From: an uncultured Treponema sp.
GTDB lineage: Bacteria; Spirochaetota; Spirochaetia; Treponematales; Treponemataceae
Assembly: GCF_934725225.1 (NCBI RefSeq)
Contig: NZ_CAKVAM010000001.1
Span: forward strand, 434,001 to 498,000
Direction of reading: 5' to 3'
DNA: 64,000 bases
In this document: in pieces, positions 43,801 to 50,933 of the stretch
Layout of the letters: every line of letters begins with the position of its first letter
Numbering within the stretch: position 1 is the first letter of the stretch
Position numbers and translations under genes: made by a program
Notes under the pieces: model-generated
Databases searched by the model: none
What the model was told of the DNA's origin: nothing
What the model saw: only the letters and a program-made list of their open reading frames with translations

Positions 43801-45360
43801 ATTCGTAACCTGGGCGAACAGCTGCTTGAAGTAGTTGAAAAGCGGCGGATGCTTGTCGCTCATGACTGCAAGCGGCGTGTCTATTCCCATGGCTCCAGTC
43901 GGTTCAACTCCGTTCTGCGCCATCGGAAGAATCATCTCGTTTACATCTTCGTAGTTCCAGCCGAACGCACGGTACATTATGTCGCGCTCTTCCTGCGTGT
44001 AGACCGGAATTTTCTTGTTCGGAATCACAAGATCCTTCAGCTTCAGAAGATTAAGGTTGAGCCATTCGCCGTAAGGATATAGATTTATGTACTGCTTTTT
44101 CGCTTCCTCGTCTGAAATAAGACGCTTCTGGACTGTGTCAACAAGAAGAATTTTTCCAGGCTGAAGACGTGATTTCTTTACAATGTTTTCTTCCGGAATG
44201 TCAAGAACTCCAACTTCCGAAGAAAGAATGAGCATATTGTCTTTTGTAATATAGTAGCGGCTCGGGCGAAGTCCGTTTCTGTCAAGAGTCGCCCCGACAA
44301 AATCTCCGTCGCTGAAAAGAATCGCGGCGGGTCCGTCCCAAGGCTCCATCATCGTTGCCCAGTAATGGTAGAAGTCGCGCTTCTGCTGGCTCATCGTCTC
44401 GTCGTTTTTCCAAGGCTCAGGAATGCAGACCATAACTGCAAGCGGAAGCGGCATTCCGTTCATCACAAGGAATTCCAGAGTGTTGTCGAGCATCGCCGAG
44501 TCAGAGCCTGTCGCGTCCACAGCCGGAAGAATTTCACGGAGCTCCTCGTCCTTGAAAACAGGCGAGTCAAGAGTTTCCTCTCTTGCAAGCATTCTGTCAA
44601 CGTTTCCGCGGATTGTATTGATTTCTCCGTTATGCGCAATGAATCTGTTCGGATGCGCCCTCTGCCAGCTCGGCTGTGTGTTCGTGCTGAATCTTGAATG
44701 AACAAGCGCAAGGGATGAAGTGTAGTCTTCGGACTGAAGGTCTTTGTAGAAAGTTCTCAGCTGCTGAACAAGGAACATTCCCTTGTAGACGATTGTGCGG
44801 CTTGAAAGCGAAGCAATGTATGTGTTCAAATGCGAATGCTCAAACTGGCGGCGCAGAATGTAAAGCTTGCGGTCAAAGTCAAGTCCGCGGCTGATATTTT
44901 CCGGACGCTCGATAAAGCACTGCATTATGCAAGGCATACAGTCTTTTGCGCGCTGACCAAGAACATCAGGATTTACAGGAACTTTTCTCCAGCCAAGGAA
45001 TTTGAGATTTTCCTTTTTTGCAAGGACTTCAAGCATTTTCATCGCCTGCGAGCGGATATATTTGTCCTGCGGAAAGAAGAACATTCCAACTCCGTAGTCG
45101 CGCGCTTCTTTAAGTTCTATTCCGATTTCCTTTGCAGCCTGCTTAAAAAACTGATGCGAAATCTGGACAAGAATTCCGACTCCATCGCCGGTCTCGCCGG
45201 TGGCATCTTTTCCAGCGCGGTGCTCCAGCTTTTCAACTATGCACAGCGCATTATCCACGATTTTGTGAGTCGCCGTGCCGTCAATGTTTACAACCGCCCC
45301 GATTCCGCAAGCGTCATGCTCAAATGACGGATCATACAAAGTTTTGTTTTTTTCAGTCAT
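40837..45360 (-). CDS. gltB: Glutamate synthase large subunit
   Basis: 1507 residues. A short propeptide (MTEKNKTLYDPSFEHDA) precedes the catalytic N-terminal cysteine, Cys18 in DACGIG. The class II amidotransferase domain, the central domain, the FMN-binding synthase barrel (ARISVKLVSEAGVGTIAAGVA region) with the 3Fe-4S cysteines (MRVCNLDTCPFGVATQ) and the C-terminal beta-helix (GGSAFINGIAGERF-like repeats) are all intact. ATG 45360 is chosen because AAGGGG lies six bases before it; the longer frame to 45501 has no ribosome site and spans the promoter. Codons are more GC-rich than most of the window. Expression is probably controlled by the leader hairpin. Confidence 0.95.
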   Translation of the reverse strand: MTEKNKTLYDPSFEHDACGIGAVVNIDGTATHKIVDNALCIVEKLEHRAGKDATGETGDGVGILVQISHQFFKQAAKEIGIELKEARDYGVGMFFFPQDKYIRSQAMKMLEVLAKKENLKFLGWRKVPVNPDVLGQRAKDCMPCIMQCFIERPENISRGLDFDRKLYILRRQFEHSHLNTYIASLSSRTIVYKGMFLVQQLRTFYKDLQSEDYTSSLALVHSRFSTNTQPSWQRAHPNRFIAHNGEINTIRGNVDRMLAREETLDSPVFKDEELREILPAVDATGSDSAMLDNTLEFLVMNGMPLPLAVMVCIPEPWKNDETMSQQKRDFYHYWATMMEPWDGPAAILFSDGDFVGATLDRNGLRPSRYYITKDNMLILSSEVGVLDIPEENIVKKSRLQPGKILLVDTVQKRLISDEEAKKQYINLYPYGEWLNLNLLKLKDLVIPNKKIPVYTQEERDIMYRAFGWNYEDVNEMILPMAQNGVEPTGAMGIDTPLAVMSDKHPPLFNYFKQLFAQVTNPPIDSLREKIVTDTTVYVGTDGNLLEPKSANCTVLEINNPILTGVDMLKLKNLNRPGLKTAVVSLLYYKNTSLKEALDNIFVAIEREYHNGSNIIILSDRGVDENHVAVPSLLAVSGVEQYLIRTKKRTAISIILESAEVRNVHQAAMCLGYGARAVNPYLAHECIAELIDQKLLDKDYHTAIEDYNKGIINGIVKIAAKMGISTIQSYQSAQIFEAIGISKDVIDEYFTNTVSRVGGIGLKEIDEDVNFHHNKAFDPLGLAVNTHLDSVGNHKLRRGPTCEDHLYSPETIIALQEATRTGSYERFKEYTALVDDNAHPHTLRAMLKFSFPEGKEISIDEVEPVSEIVKRFKTGAMSYGSISEEAHRCMALAMNHLHGKSNSGEGGEKPERLGTEANSAIKQVASGRFGVTEEYLLSAKEIQIKMAQGAKPGEGGHLPGKKVYPWIAQTRYATPGVSLISPPPHHDIYSIEDLAQLIYDLKNANRAARISVKLVSEAGVGTIAAGVAKAGAQVILISGHDGGTGAAPISSIHHAGLPWELGLAETHQTLIQNGLRSRVVIETDGKLMSGRDVAIACLLGAEEFGFATAPLITMGCAMMRVCNLDTCPFGVATQNSELRKRFTGKPEYVENFMKFIAEELREIMAKFGFHSIDEMCGHTELLALKEKSAFPRANLVDMSRIIGWKTPEDAKTHFEPADIFDFHLEKTVDEAKLLKAFEKSKKAKKGVFELSVSSTDRTVGTILGSEIQKTFGSSLEEDSYVVNCTGGGGQSFGAFIPKGLTLNLTGDANDYLGKGLSGGKIVVHPSAKATYKAEENIIIGNVALYGATSGSAFINGIAGERFCVRNSGAVAVVEGCGDHGLEYMTGGTAVILGGTGKNLCAGMSGGTAYVLDENHDLYLRLNKQLVSMTEVSDSHDIEIIKDLIQRHEKETGSELAKKILKDFDNYIRHFKKIVPNDYQKMMTEIAKGEERGLNHDEAVLEAFKKLTA

Positions 45361-45375
45361 AGTAACCCCTTGCAT

Positions 45376-45432
45376 AAAAAAAAGGCGCTTTGCAAAAAAC
45401 AGACAGTTAGCCTGCATTCTACAAAACGCCTT
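45376..45432 (-). terminator. Terminator-like hairpin in the gltB leader
   Basis: In the minus-strand transcript AAGGCG (45427-45432) plus TTTG pairs with CAAA and CGCCTT (45382-45387), followed by a run of T (A8 on the plus strand, 45376-45383). The ~25-base loop has further inverted bits (CAGGC, GTCTG). It lies about 15 bases after the predicted transcription start and 15-20 bases before the ribosome site, the position of a transcription attenuator. Confidence 0.6.
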
Positions 45433-45447
45433 CGTTTCGTTCCTTAG

Positions 45448-45476
45448 AATATATAAAAAATTAAATAAATTATCAA
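45448..45476 (-). promoter_or_regulatory. gltB promoter
   Basis: Minus strand TTGATA (45471-45476), 17-base spacer, TATATT (45448-45453). The expected start near 45441 gives a leader of ~80 bases with a terminator-like hairpin and an AAGGGG ribosome site, so this is a long-leader gene and not leaderless. Confidence 0.7.
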
Positions 45477-45516
45477 GAGATTGGCAAAAAAATATTGGCA
45501 ATATTGCTGGCGGATT

Positions 45517-45894
45517 TTAGTTTGAAATTGCATCGAAATTGCTTTCTTTGCTTTTTCCTTCTATATTAATGAATATTCCGTTTGGCAGGCAGGCGGCCCA
45601 TTGTCCGTTTGCGCTTATTTCTCCGCTTTGAATGCAGTTTTTGTTTTCGCAAGGTGAATCTAAAAATTTCGCTTTTCCATTTTCAACCTGAATTGAACTT
45701 TCTCCAAGAAGTCCTTTGAATTTGTAAATTCCGTCTTTTGAAAGGCTGTAAACAAATTTTTCTTTTGGAGTCTGCACAAAAAGTTCCGCCGCCTTTTCAC
45801 TTTTTTTTCTGAACAAATTGAAAAACGAAAAAAAAATCACAGTTAAAAAAATCAGAATAAACACAATGTCGAATATTTTCAAGCGCAAGTTCAT
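45517..45894 (-). CDS. Small NusG_II (domain II) membrane protein
   Basis: 125 residues. One TM helix (~8-25, IVFILIFLTVIFFSFFN) anchors a NusG domain-II-like beta fold (PF07009) with the hallmark cysteines and proline: SPCENKNCIQSG then WAACLPNGIFI. The family is common in Firmicutes and spirochetes, extracytoplasmic, and of unknown function; it is unrelated in role to transcription factor NusG. The start overlaps the HEPN stop (ATGA), so it is the third gene of the MNT-HEPN unit, although this could be accidental packing. Confidence 0.8.
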   Translation of the reverse strand: MNLRLKIFDIVFILIFLTVIFFSFFNLFRKKSEKAAELFVQTPKEKFVYSLSKDGIYKFKGLLGESSIQVENGKAKFLDSPCENKNCIQSGEISANGQWAACLPNGIFINIEGKSKESNFDAISN

Positions 45895-46277
45895 ATAGAT
45901 TTTTTTACAAACTCAAGAATTGTTTCTGCATATTTTATGGCATTTTCAGTATCAATTTCTGATATTTCTAAAGGATATGGATAGCGAGATGTAACAGAAT
46001 AGTTTTTTAATACGGCGCATTCAAGCGTTAAAGTATCAAATTGATGAGAAATGTTTTTGCAATCATTTTGTAAAAGCATTAAGTCATGGGTTCTTTTTAC
46101 TTCATGGTTGTTTTTAATTAAAAATGCTTTTAATGCTTTTTCGGCACATTGCTGGCAGTGGTAGCAAATGATTTCTAAGGGCTTTGGATGCATTGAGCAA
46201 AGATATTTTGCAGATGATATGTCTTTGTCTGCATATTCAATCCATTCTTTGACAGTTCCATATATTTCATTAGGCAT
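45891..46277 (-). CDS. HEPN-domain protein, partner of the MNT nucleotidyltransferase
   Basis: 128 residues, all-helical HEPN fold: EWIEYADKDISSAKYL, CYHCQQCAEKALKAFLI and TENAIKYAETILEFV are the usual landmark helices. In HEPN-MNT toxin-antitoxin pairs HEPN proteins are RNases held in check by the nucleotidyltransferase. A clear RX4-6H active site is not visible; only KRTHDLM appears in the expected region, so catalytic activity is uncertain. ATG 46277 is preferred to the upstream 46346 because it overlaps the MNT gene by just eight bases and begins the domain. Confidence 0.8.
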   Translation of the reverse strand: MPNEIYGTVKEWIEYADKDISSAKYLCSMHPKPLEIICYHCQQCAEKALKAFLIKNNHEVKRTHDLMLLQNDCKNISHQFDTLTLECAVLKNYSVTSRYPYPLEISEIDTENAIKYAETILEFVKKSI

Positions 46278-46605
46278 ATATTTTGATTCCCTTGTTGAAA
46301 ACTTCTTTTTCAATGTATGGCAATGAACTTCGCTTTTTAAAATCACTTTGGCTGCCTACTAAAATATCTACTGGCCGTTTTTGATTTTTGCTTATTGCCA
46401 TGTTTATTTTTGTCATTGCATCTAAAGGACGCATTGAGTTATCTGGAATTACAACGTAAATGTCAAAGTCGCTGTTTTCTGAAGGAGTTCCATTCGCATA
46501 AGAACCAAAAAGAAATATTTCTTTTACAGAAACCACGCTTAAAATTGATTTTGTTATTTCTTCTAGCTCTTGCTGAATTTCTTTTGTTATATTTTTTTCT
46601 TTCAT
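46270..46605 (-). CDS. Minimal nucleotidyltransferase (MNT)
   Basis: 111 residues. The polymerase-beta-type active site GSYANGTPSENSDFDIYVV (positions ~33-51) matches the GSxAxG...SDxDxxV pattern, and a further Asp lies in RPVDILV. In MNT-HEPN modules the enzyme AMPylates the HEPN toxin to neutralise it. The gene precedes and overlaps its partner, the usual antitoxin-first order. ATG 46605 is preferred to 46659, because a TG-extended TATATT lies seven bases before it and no ribosome site exists further upstream. Confidence 0.85.
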   Translation of the reverse strand: MKEKNITKEIQQELEEITKSILSVVSVKEIFLFGSYANGTPSENSDFDIYVVIPDNSMRPLDAMTKINMAISKNQKRPVDILVGSQSDFKKRSSLPYIEKEVFNKGIKIYA

Positions 46606-46612
46606 TAAAACA

Positions 46613-46621
46613 AATATAGCA
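46613..46621 (-). promoter_or_regulatory. MNT-HEPN promoter, extended -10, predicted leaderless
   Basis: Minus strand TGC-TATATT (hexamer 46613-46618) ends seven bases before ATG 46605. The TG one base upstream of the hexamer makes an extended -10, which may compensate for a poor -35 region. Confidence 0.55.
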
Positions 46622-46721
46622 CATATCGAATGAAAAATATAGTTTAGTTTTTTTTTCACATAACAAACCGCAATTTTTTTAATCTGAAATTTCTGCGGAA
46701 ATCTGCCGAAATATTTAAAAT

Positions 46722-47435
46722 ATGGCTAAGAAAAATTCTTTGAAAATTATTTTTGATTCTCCGGTTGTGCTTGTTTTTTCTATTGTTTCAGCGATGATTT
46801 TTGTTGCTGACTTGATTTTAAAGCTCAATGTTTCTGAAAAAATTTTTGAATGTCCCGGAGCAAAATCTGTTCCCGCGTTTGACTTTAAATCAGCGTTGAA
46901 TTATGCAAAACTTGTCATTTATCCGTTCGGCGGCGGAAATTCAACTTCTTTCTTTTTAAATACTGGATTCATTCTTTTGCTCGGTCCTGTTTTGGAAGAA
47001 CGTTACGGCTCGGTTATGCTTGCTCTTATGATTTTTATAACTTCCCTTGTGGGCGGAGTTTTGACGGCTTGCGTTTCAACATTTGGAATTTCTGGATGCG
47101 GCGGAATTGTTTTTATGATGATAATTCTTTCGGTGCTTTCCGTGTTTATAAAAAAGCAGCTTCCAGTTTCCTGGATTTTTATTTTCGTCCTTTATTTTGC
47201 GTTTGCTCTTACCAGCGGAAAAAAGATTTCAGGATTTATGCCGTTTATGCAAAATAATGTTCCTGTTTTTATTCAGCTTGCGTCTGGAATCTGCGGAAGC
47301 CTTTTTGGATTTTTTGTCTGCCCAAAAAAACGTTCTTCTCAAACTCAAAAAAAGCAGCAGGAAAAAACAATTGAAAATGAGCCGGAATATTCTTCAAGCA
47401 GCGATGAAACTATAGTTGGAAACATCAGCTTGTAG
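46722..47435 (+). CDS. Rhomboid-like membrane protein, probably catalytically altered
   Basis: 237 residues with about six TM helices. Rhomboid features are the Asn and LLLGPVLEERYGS segment of TM2/L3 (~80-97) and the serine motif GISG (122-125, Ser124). In the last TM helix the expected catalytic His (HLGG-like) is replaced: the segment reads FIQLASGICGSLFG with Gln185 at that place. A charged Gln/Lys/Glu tail follows. Without the histidine the Ser-His dyad is lost, so it may be an inactive rhomboid that binds membrane proteins. Position alignment is by eye. Only a weak -10-like TATTTA precedes the ATG and no Shine-Dalgarno. Confidence 0.65.
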   Translation: MAKKNSLKIIFDSPVVLVFSIVSAMIFVADLILKLNVSEKIFECPGAKSVPAFDFKSALNYAKLVIYPFGGGNSTSFFLNTGFILLLGPVLEERYGSVMLALMIFITSLVGGVLTACVSTFGISGCGGIVFMMIILSVLSVFIKKQLPVSWIFIFVLYFAFALTSGKKISGFMPFMQNNVPVFIQLASGICGSLFGFFVCPKKRSSQTQKKQQEKTIENEPEYSSSSDETIVGNISL

Positions 47436-47506
47436 CGGATTTTCTTTTAACTTGTTTTTAACTTTTTGCGATGCGGCTTTGTCTTTTCTAAACGCAATAA
47501 TTGATA

Positions 47507-47512
47507 TATAAT
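47507..47512 (+). promoter_or_regulatory. pfkA -10 box, predicted leaderless
   Basis: TATAAT at 47507-47512 is followed by seven bases and ATG 47520. The -35 region at 17 bases (TTTTCT) is weak. No ribosome site is present. Confidence 0.6.
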
Positions 47513-47519
47513 TCAGTTT

Positions 47520-48602
47520 ATGGAATGCAAGGTAAAAAGATTCGGAATTCTTACAAGCGGCGGAGATGCGCCTGGACTTAATGCTGCGATAAGGGCTTTG
47601 TGCCGTGCCGCAAAAAATCAGTATAACATGGAAGCTGTGGGAATTTTCAACGGCTACCGCGGGCTTATAAACGGAGACATGAAGGTTCTTTCTGAAAATG
47701 AGCTTTCTGGTCTTATAGCTCAAGGTGGAACAATTCTTGGAACTTCAAGAGAGAAGCCTTTTAAAAATCCAGTTGTAAACGAAGCGACCGGTCTTTTGCC
47801 TGTTGAAGCCATAAAAGAAAACTACAAAAAATGGAATCTTGATGCCCTTGTTTGTATCGGTGGAAACGGAACAAACACAACTGCAAGCCTTTTGTTTCAG
47901 TCTGGACTGAATGTAATCGGACTTCCAAAAACAATTGACAACGACATTGAAGGCTCTGATGTAACGTTCGGATTTTATACAGCCTTGGATGTTGCGACTG
48001 ATGCGATTGACAGAATCCACACTACAGCCTGCAGCCACGGCAGAGTTATGATTGTTGAAATCATGGGGCACAAAGCCGGCTGGCTTGGACTTTATTCAGG
48101 AATTGCTGGCGGCGGAGATGCTATTTTGATTCCGGAAATTCCTTACGATATAAGCAGCGTTGCAAAAAAAATAAAGGAACGCAAATCCTCTGGGAAGAAT
48201 TTTTCAATTGTTGTTGTTGCGGAAGGCGCAAAGTCAAAAGAAGAATCCTTGCTTGACAAAAAAGCTTTTAAAAAGGCAAGGGCGGCAATGCAATGTTCCA
48301 TAGGCGCAAGAGTTGCAAAGGAGCTTGAAGAAGCAACTGGATTTGAATGCCGTGCGACTGTTGTTGGCTACTTGCAGCGCGGAGGAACGCCTTCTCCTTA
48401 TGACCGTCTCCTTTCCACACAGATTGGAGCCGCCGCCGCAGATTTTCTTGCTCAGGAAAAATTCGGAAATCTTGTTGCGGTTCAGAACGGAAAAATAAAG
48501 CCAGTTCCGCTTGACTTCGTTGCTGGAAAAGTAAAGAACATTCCGCTCGATCATCCTATGATAAAAACTGCCAGAGACTTGGGTATTTGCCTTGGAGACT
48601 AA
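47520..48602 (+). CDS. pfkA: 6-phosphofructokinase
   Basis: 360 residues. Substrate and catalytic motifs: TSGGDAPGLNAAIRA (13-27), GGNG (114-117), PKTIDND (136-142) and MGHKAGWLG. ATP enzymes normally read GGDG plus PGTIDND and pyrophosphate enzymes GGDD plus PKTIDND; this one has Gly at the 104-equivalent and Lys at the 124-equivalent, the combination usually linked to ATP use, with Asn replacing the Asp at 103. Phosphoryl donor therefore needs testing. It catalyses the committed step of glycolysis. Confidence 0.9.
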   Translation: MECKVKRFGILTSGGDAPGLNAAIRALCRAAKNQYNMEAVGIFNGYRGLINGDMKVLSENELSGLIAQGGTILGTSREKPFKNPVVNEATGLLPVEAIKENYKKWNLDALVCIGGNGTNTTASLLFQSGLNVIGLPKTIDNDIEGSDVTFGFYTALDVATDAIDRIHTTACSHGRVMIVEIMGHKAGWLGLYSGIAGGGDAILIPEIPYDISSVAKKIKERKSSGKNFSIVVVAEGAKSKEESLLDKKAFKKARAAMQCSIGARVAKELEEATGFECRATVVGYLQRGGTPSPYDRLLSTQIGAAAADFLAQEKFGNLVAVQNGKIKPVPLDFVAGKVKNIPLDHPMIKTARDLGICLGD

Positions 48603-49443
48603 TTTTAAATGCTGGTTTTGCGCTGAATGTCTTGGCTTTGGCTGCGCTGGCGAGCTTCCCGGAATGGGCGGCGTGAATGCGAATAAAAATTTCATCTTGA
48701 ACTGCGCCGCTTGGAAAAAATTAAATTTCGGTCCGTTTGACTTTGGTAAAAAAGAAATCCGGCTTGCCCCGATGACTGGCGCTGTTGAAAATGTCGGCTA
48801 CCCTGACGAAAAGCAATTTTACTTTGACTTGATAAACGAATGTTCAAAGTTTGGAATAAAGCTTAGCATTGGCGACGGCGTTCCAGACACAAAGTTAAAG
48901 TGGGGAATTGAAGCCGTTCAGTCAGCCGAGAAAAAAGCGTCAGTTTTTATAAAGCCTTACAGCAACAAAAAAATTCTTGAGCGTTTTGAATGGGCGCAAA
49001 ATATTTCTGAATATTGCGGAATCGACATTGACGCATACAACATTGTAACGATGCGGAGCAAAGCCCAGCTTGAAAAAAAAGATTCGTCTTTGCTGATTGA
49101 GTTGAAAAAATATTTTTCTAAAAAAGGAATTCCGTTTGTAATAAAAGGAATTTTTACGGATGAGGATTTGCAGCTTGTTAAAGAAGTGAAGCCGGATGTT
49201 GCTTTTGTTTCAAATCACGGCGGGCGCATTGAAACTCGTGAAGGCAGTTCCGCAGAATTCCTTTCTGAAAACTTTAAAATGCTAAAATCAAATTGCGCGG
49301 AACTTTGGGTTGACGGCGGAATCCGTTCTTGGAATGATGTGTTCAAGGCTCAAAGCTATGGAGCTTCTGAAGTTCTTGTTGGTCGTCCTTTTGCTTCTGC
49401 GCTTTGCAAAAAAATTTCTTTTGATAATGTTTTAAAAAATTGA
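48592..49443 (+). CDS. FMN-dependent alpha-hydroxy-acid dehydrogenase-like protein
   Basis: 283 residues. The N-terminus is Cys-rich (CWFCAECLGFGC, then AGELPGMGG), as in clostridial relatives of lactate/glycolate oxidases, followed by a TIM barrel with FVIKGIFTDEDL, FVSNHGGR, ELWVDGGIRS and EVLVGRPFA, which bind FMN phosphate. It likely oxidises a 2-hydroxy acid; the substrate is not predictable. The start is TTG 48592, overlapping the pfkA stop by 11 bases; SD-like GGAG is part of the start region. Co-transcription with pfkA is likely. Confidence 0.8.
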   Translation: METNFKCWFCAECLGFGCAGELPGMGGVNANKNFILNCAAWKKLNFGPFDFGKKEIRLAPMTGAVENVGYPDEKQFYFDLINECSKFGIKLSIGDGVPDTKLKWGIEAVQSAEKKASVFIKPYSNKKILERFEWAQNISEYCGIDIDAYNIVTMRSKAQLEKKDSSLLIELKKYFSKKGIPFVIKGIFTDEDLQLVKEVKPDVAFVSNHGGRIETREGSSAEFLSENFKMLKSNCAELWVDGGIRSWNDVFKAQSYGASEVLVGRPFASALCKKISFDNVLKN

Positions 49444-49451
49444 GGTAATAA

Positions 49452-50108
49452 ATGAAAAACGAAAATAATTCCATGAACTACAAAATTGCTATGGCTGGTG
49501 TTTTTTCTGCGCTCAGCATTATTTTAAGTTTTACGCCGCTTGGCTACATTCAGCTTGGAAGCGCGATTCAAATAACTTTGATGCACATTCCTGTAATTCT
49601 TGCAACTCTTTTGGCTGGACTTGTTCCGGGGCTTGCAACTGGATTTATTTTTGGTGTTTCTAGCCTTGTAAAAAATCTTATGCTTGGAGCTGCGGCAAGT
49701 CCATTTTTTATGAATCCGCTTGTTTCTGTTTTGCCACGGTTGCTTTTTCCTGTTGCTGTCTGGGCGATTTTTACTTTGCTCAATTTTATTCCGCGTATGC
49801 CAAAAATTATAAGCGGTGCTATTGCTGCTGCCCTTGGAACTTTTATTCATACAGTTCTTGTTATGGGCGCGATTTTTATTTTCTACGGAAACATTTTTCT
49901 TCCGATGGTTCTTGGCGCAATTGAAAAAATTGGAATCAGCACAGAAAATATTTCCGGGCTCAAGGCGTTTGTGGCGATTATTGCAACAACGATGATTACA
50001 AACGGATTTTTTGAAGTGCTTTGCGCAGTTATTCTTTCGTGCGCTGTTCTTGGATGCGTTTATGCAGTCGGCTCAAGGAAGTCAAAGATTTCAAAATTTG
50101 AAGAATGA
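49452..50108 (+). CDS. ECF transporter S component
   Basis: 218 residues, six TM helices. AMAGVFSALSIILSFTPLG, the HIPVILATLLAGLVPGLATG segment and SPFFMNPLVSVLPRLLFP are characteristic of ECF substrate-binding (S) subunits. These combine with a shared EcfAAT module, not encoded here, to import vitamins; the substrate is unknown. A GAGG ribosome site lies six bases before the start. Confidence 0.85.
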   Translation: MKNENNSMNYKIAMAGVFSALSIILSFTPLGYIQLGSAIQITLMHIPVILATLLAGLVPGLATGFIFGVSSLVKNLMLGAAASPFFMNPLVSVLPRLLFPVAVWAIFTLLNFIPRMPKIISGAIAAALGTFIHTVLVMGAIFIFYGNIFLPMVLGAIEKIGISTENISGLKAFVAIIATTMITNGFFEVLCAVILSCAVLGCVYAVGSRKSKISKFEE

Positions 50109-50129
50109 TTTTTCAGTCTAAAAACTGAA

Positions 50130-50158
50130 TTGAATTTTTATTTTCTTACGGATATATT
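50130..50158 (+). promoter_or_regulatory. Leaderless promoter of the TrmH/SpoU methyltransferase gene
   Basis: TTGAAT (50130-50135), 17-base spacer, TATATT (50153-50158), then six bases to ATG 50165. The unit is independent of the S-component gene upstream. Confidence 0.7.
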
Positions 50159-50164
50159 TTTGCT

Positions 50165-50932
50165 ATGAAAAACACTCAAAGAAACGAACTTGCAGTTTGC
50201 GGTTTTGCAGCTGTAAAAACATTGGAAAAAATCAACAGCCAGAAAATTCGCCGCTTATATTTTATGGAAGAAAAAGCTCCTTTGTTTGGCGGACTTTGCA
50301 AAAAAATGGCCGCTTCAAAACGTCCTTACAATAAAGTCGCAGATCCTGTTGAACTTGAAAAACTCTGCGGAAGCGTTCACCATCAGGGCGTTGTTGCGAT
50401 GATTGACACTCCTGTAATTCTTCCGCTGAACACAGACATTACAGCGCGCTGGATTGAACAAAAAGAAGATGCGGTGATTCTTGACCGTGTTGGAAATGCA
50501 AACAACCTTGGCGCAATTGTAAGAAGCGCGGCGTTTTTCGGCATAAGAAATATTGTAATTCCGTTGGACGAATCTCAGTCTTCAATTACAACCAGCAGCT
50601 ACCGTGTTGCAGAAGGCGGAATGGAATTTGTAAACATTTATTCTGTAAGGTCAATTCCGTTTTTGCTCAAAGACATGAAAGGAAAAATGGCTCGATTCGG
50701 AACTTCACTAAAGGCGCAGAAAAAAGTTTCGGAAATGAAATCGCTTTGCCTTGGAAAACCGGCATTGGTTGTGCTTGGGAACGAGGAAAAAGGAATCAGC
50801 GAAGAAGTTGCTCAGAATTGCGATTCGCTTGTAATAATTCCTTTTGCCGGAATGGGAGAAGCCGGACCTAAAGTTGACAGCTTGAATGTTGCGCAGGCGG
50901 CTTCTGTAATAATGTACGAGCTTAAAAAATAA
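50165..50932 (+). CDS. TrmH/SpoU-family RNA methyltransferase
   Basis: 255 residues. The SPOUT knot motifs are present: DRVGNANNLGAIVRSAAFFGIRN (motif 1, ~111-133), LVVLGNEEKGIS (motif 2) and IIPFAGMGEAGPKVDSLNVAQAASVIMYE (motif 3). It 2'-O-methylates ribose of tRNA or 23S rRNA; which RNA is not predictable. It is followed after two bases by a PAP2 gene. The N-terminal substrate-binding region (LEKINSQKIRRLYFMEEKA) is short, as in TrmH-like rather than RlmB-extended forms. Confidence 0.88.
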   Translation: MKNTQRNELAVCGFAAVKTLEKINSQKIRRLYFMEEKAPLFGGLCKKMAASKRPYNKVADPVELEKLCGSVHHQGVVAMIDTPVILPLNTDITARWIEQKEDAVILDRVGNANNLGAIVRSAAFFGIRNIVIPLDESQSSITTSSYRVAEGGMEFVNIYSVRSIPFLLKDMKGKMARFGTSLKAQKKVSEMKSLCLGKPALVVLGNEEKGISEEVAQNCDSLVIIPFAGMGEAGPKVDSLNVAQAASVIMYELKK

Positions 50933-50933
50933 A

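Noticed and set aside
40879..45327. Long plus-strand reading frames opposite gltB and gltD (up to 273 codons)
   Set aside because: They are shadows of the well-conserved minus-strand glutamate synthase genes, which have all their motifs in order.
45376..45441. Glutamine riboswitch upstream of gltB
   Set aside because: No recognisable glnA/DP-motif core; only a hairpin with a U-tract is visible.
45361..45501. N-terminal extension of GltB by 47 residues
   Set aside because: The extension covers the promoter and leader hairpin, and the known propeptide is short before the catalytic Cys.
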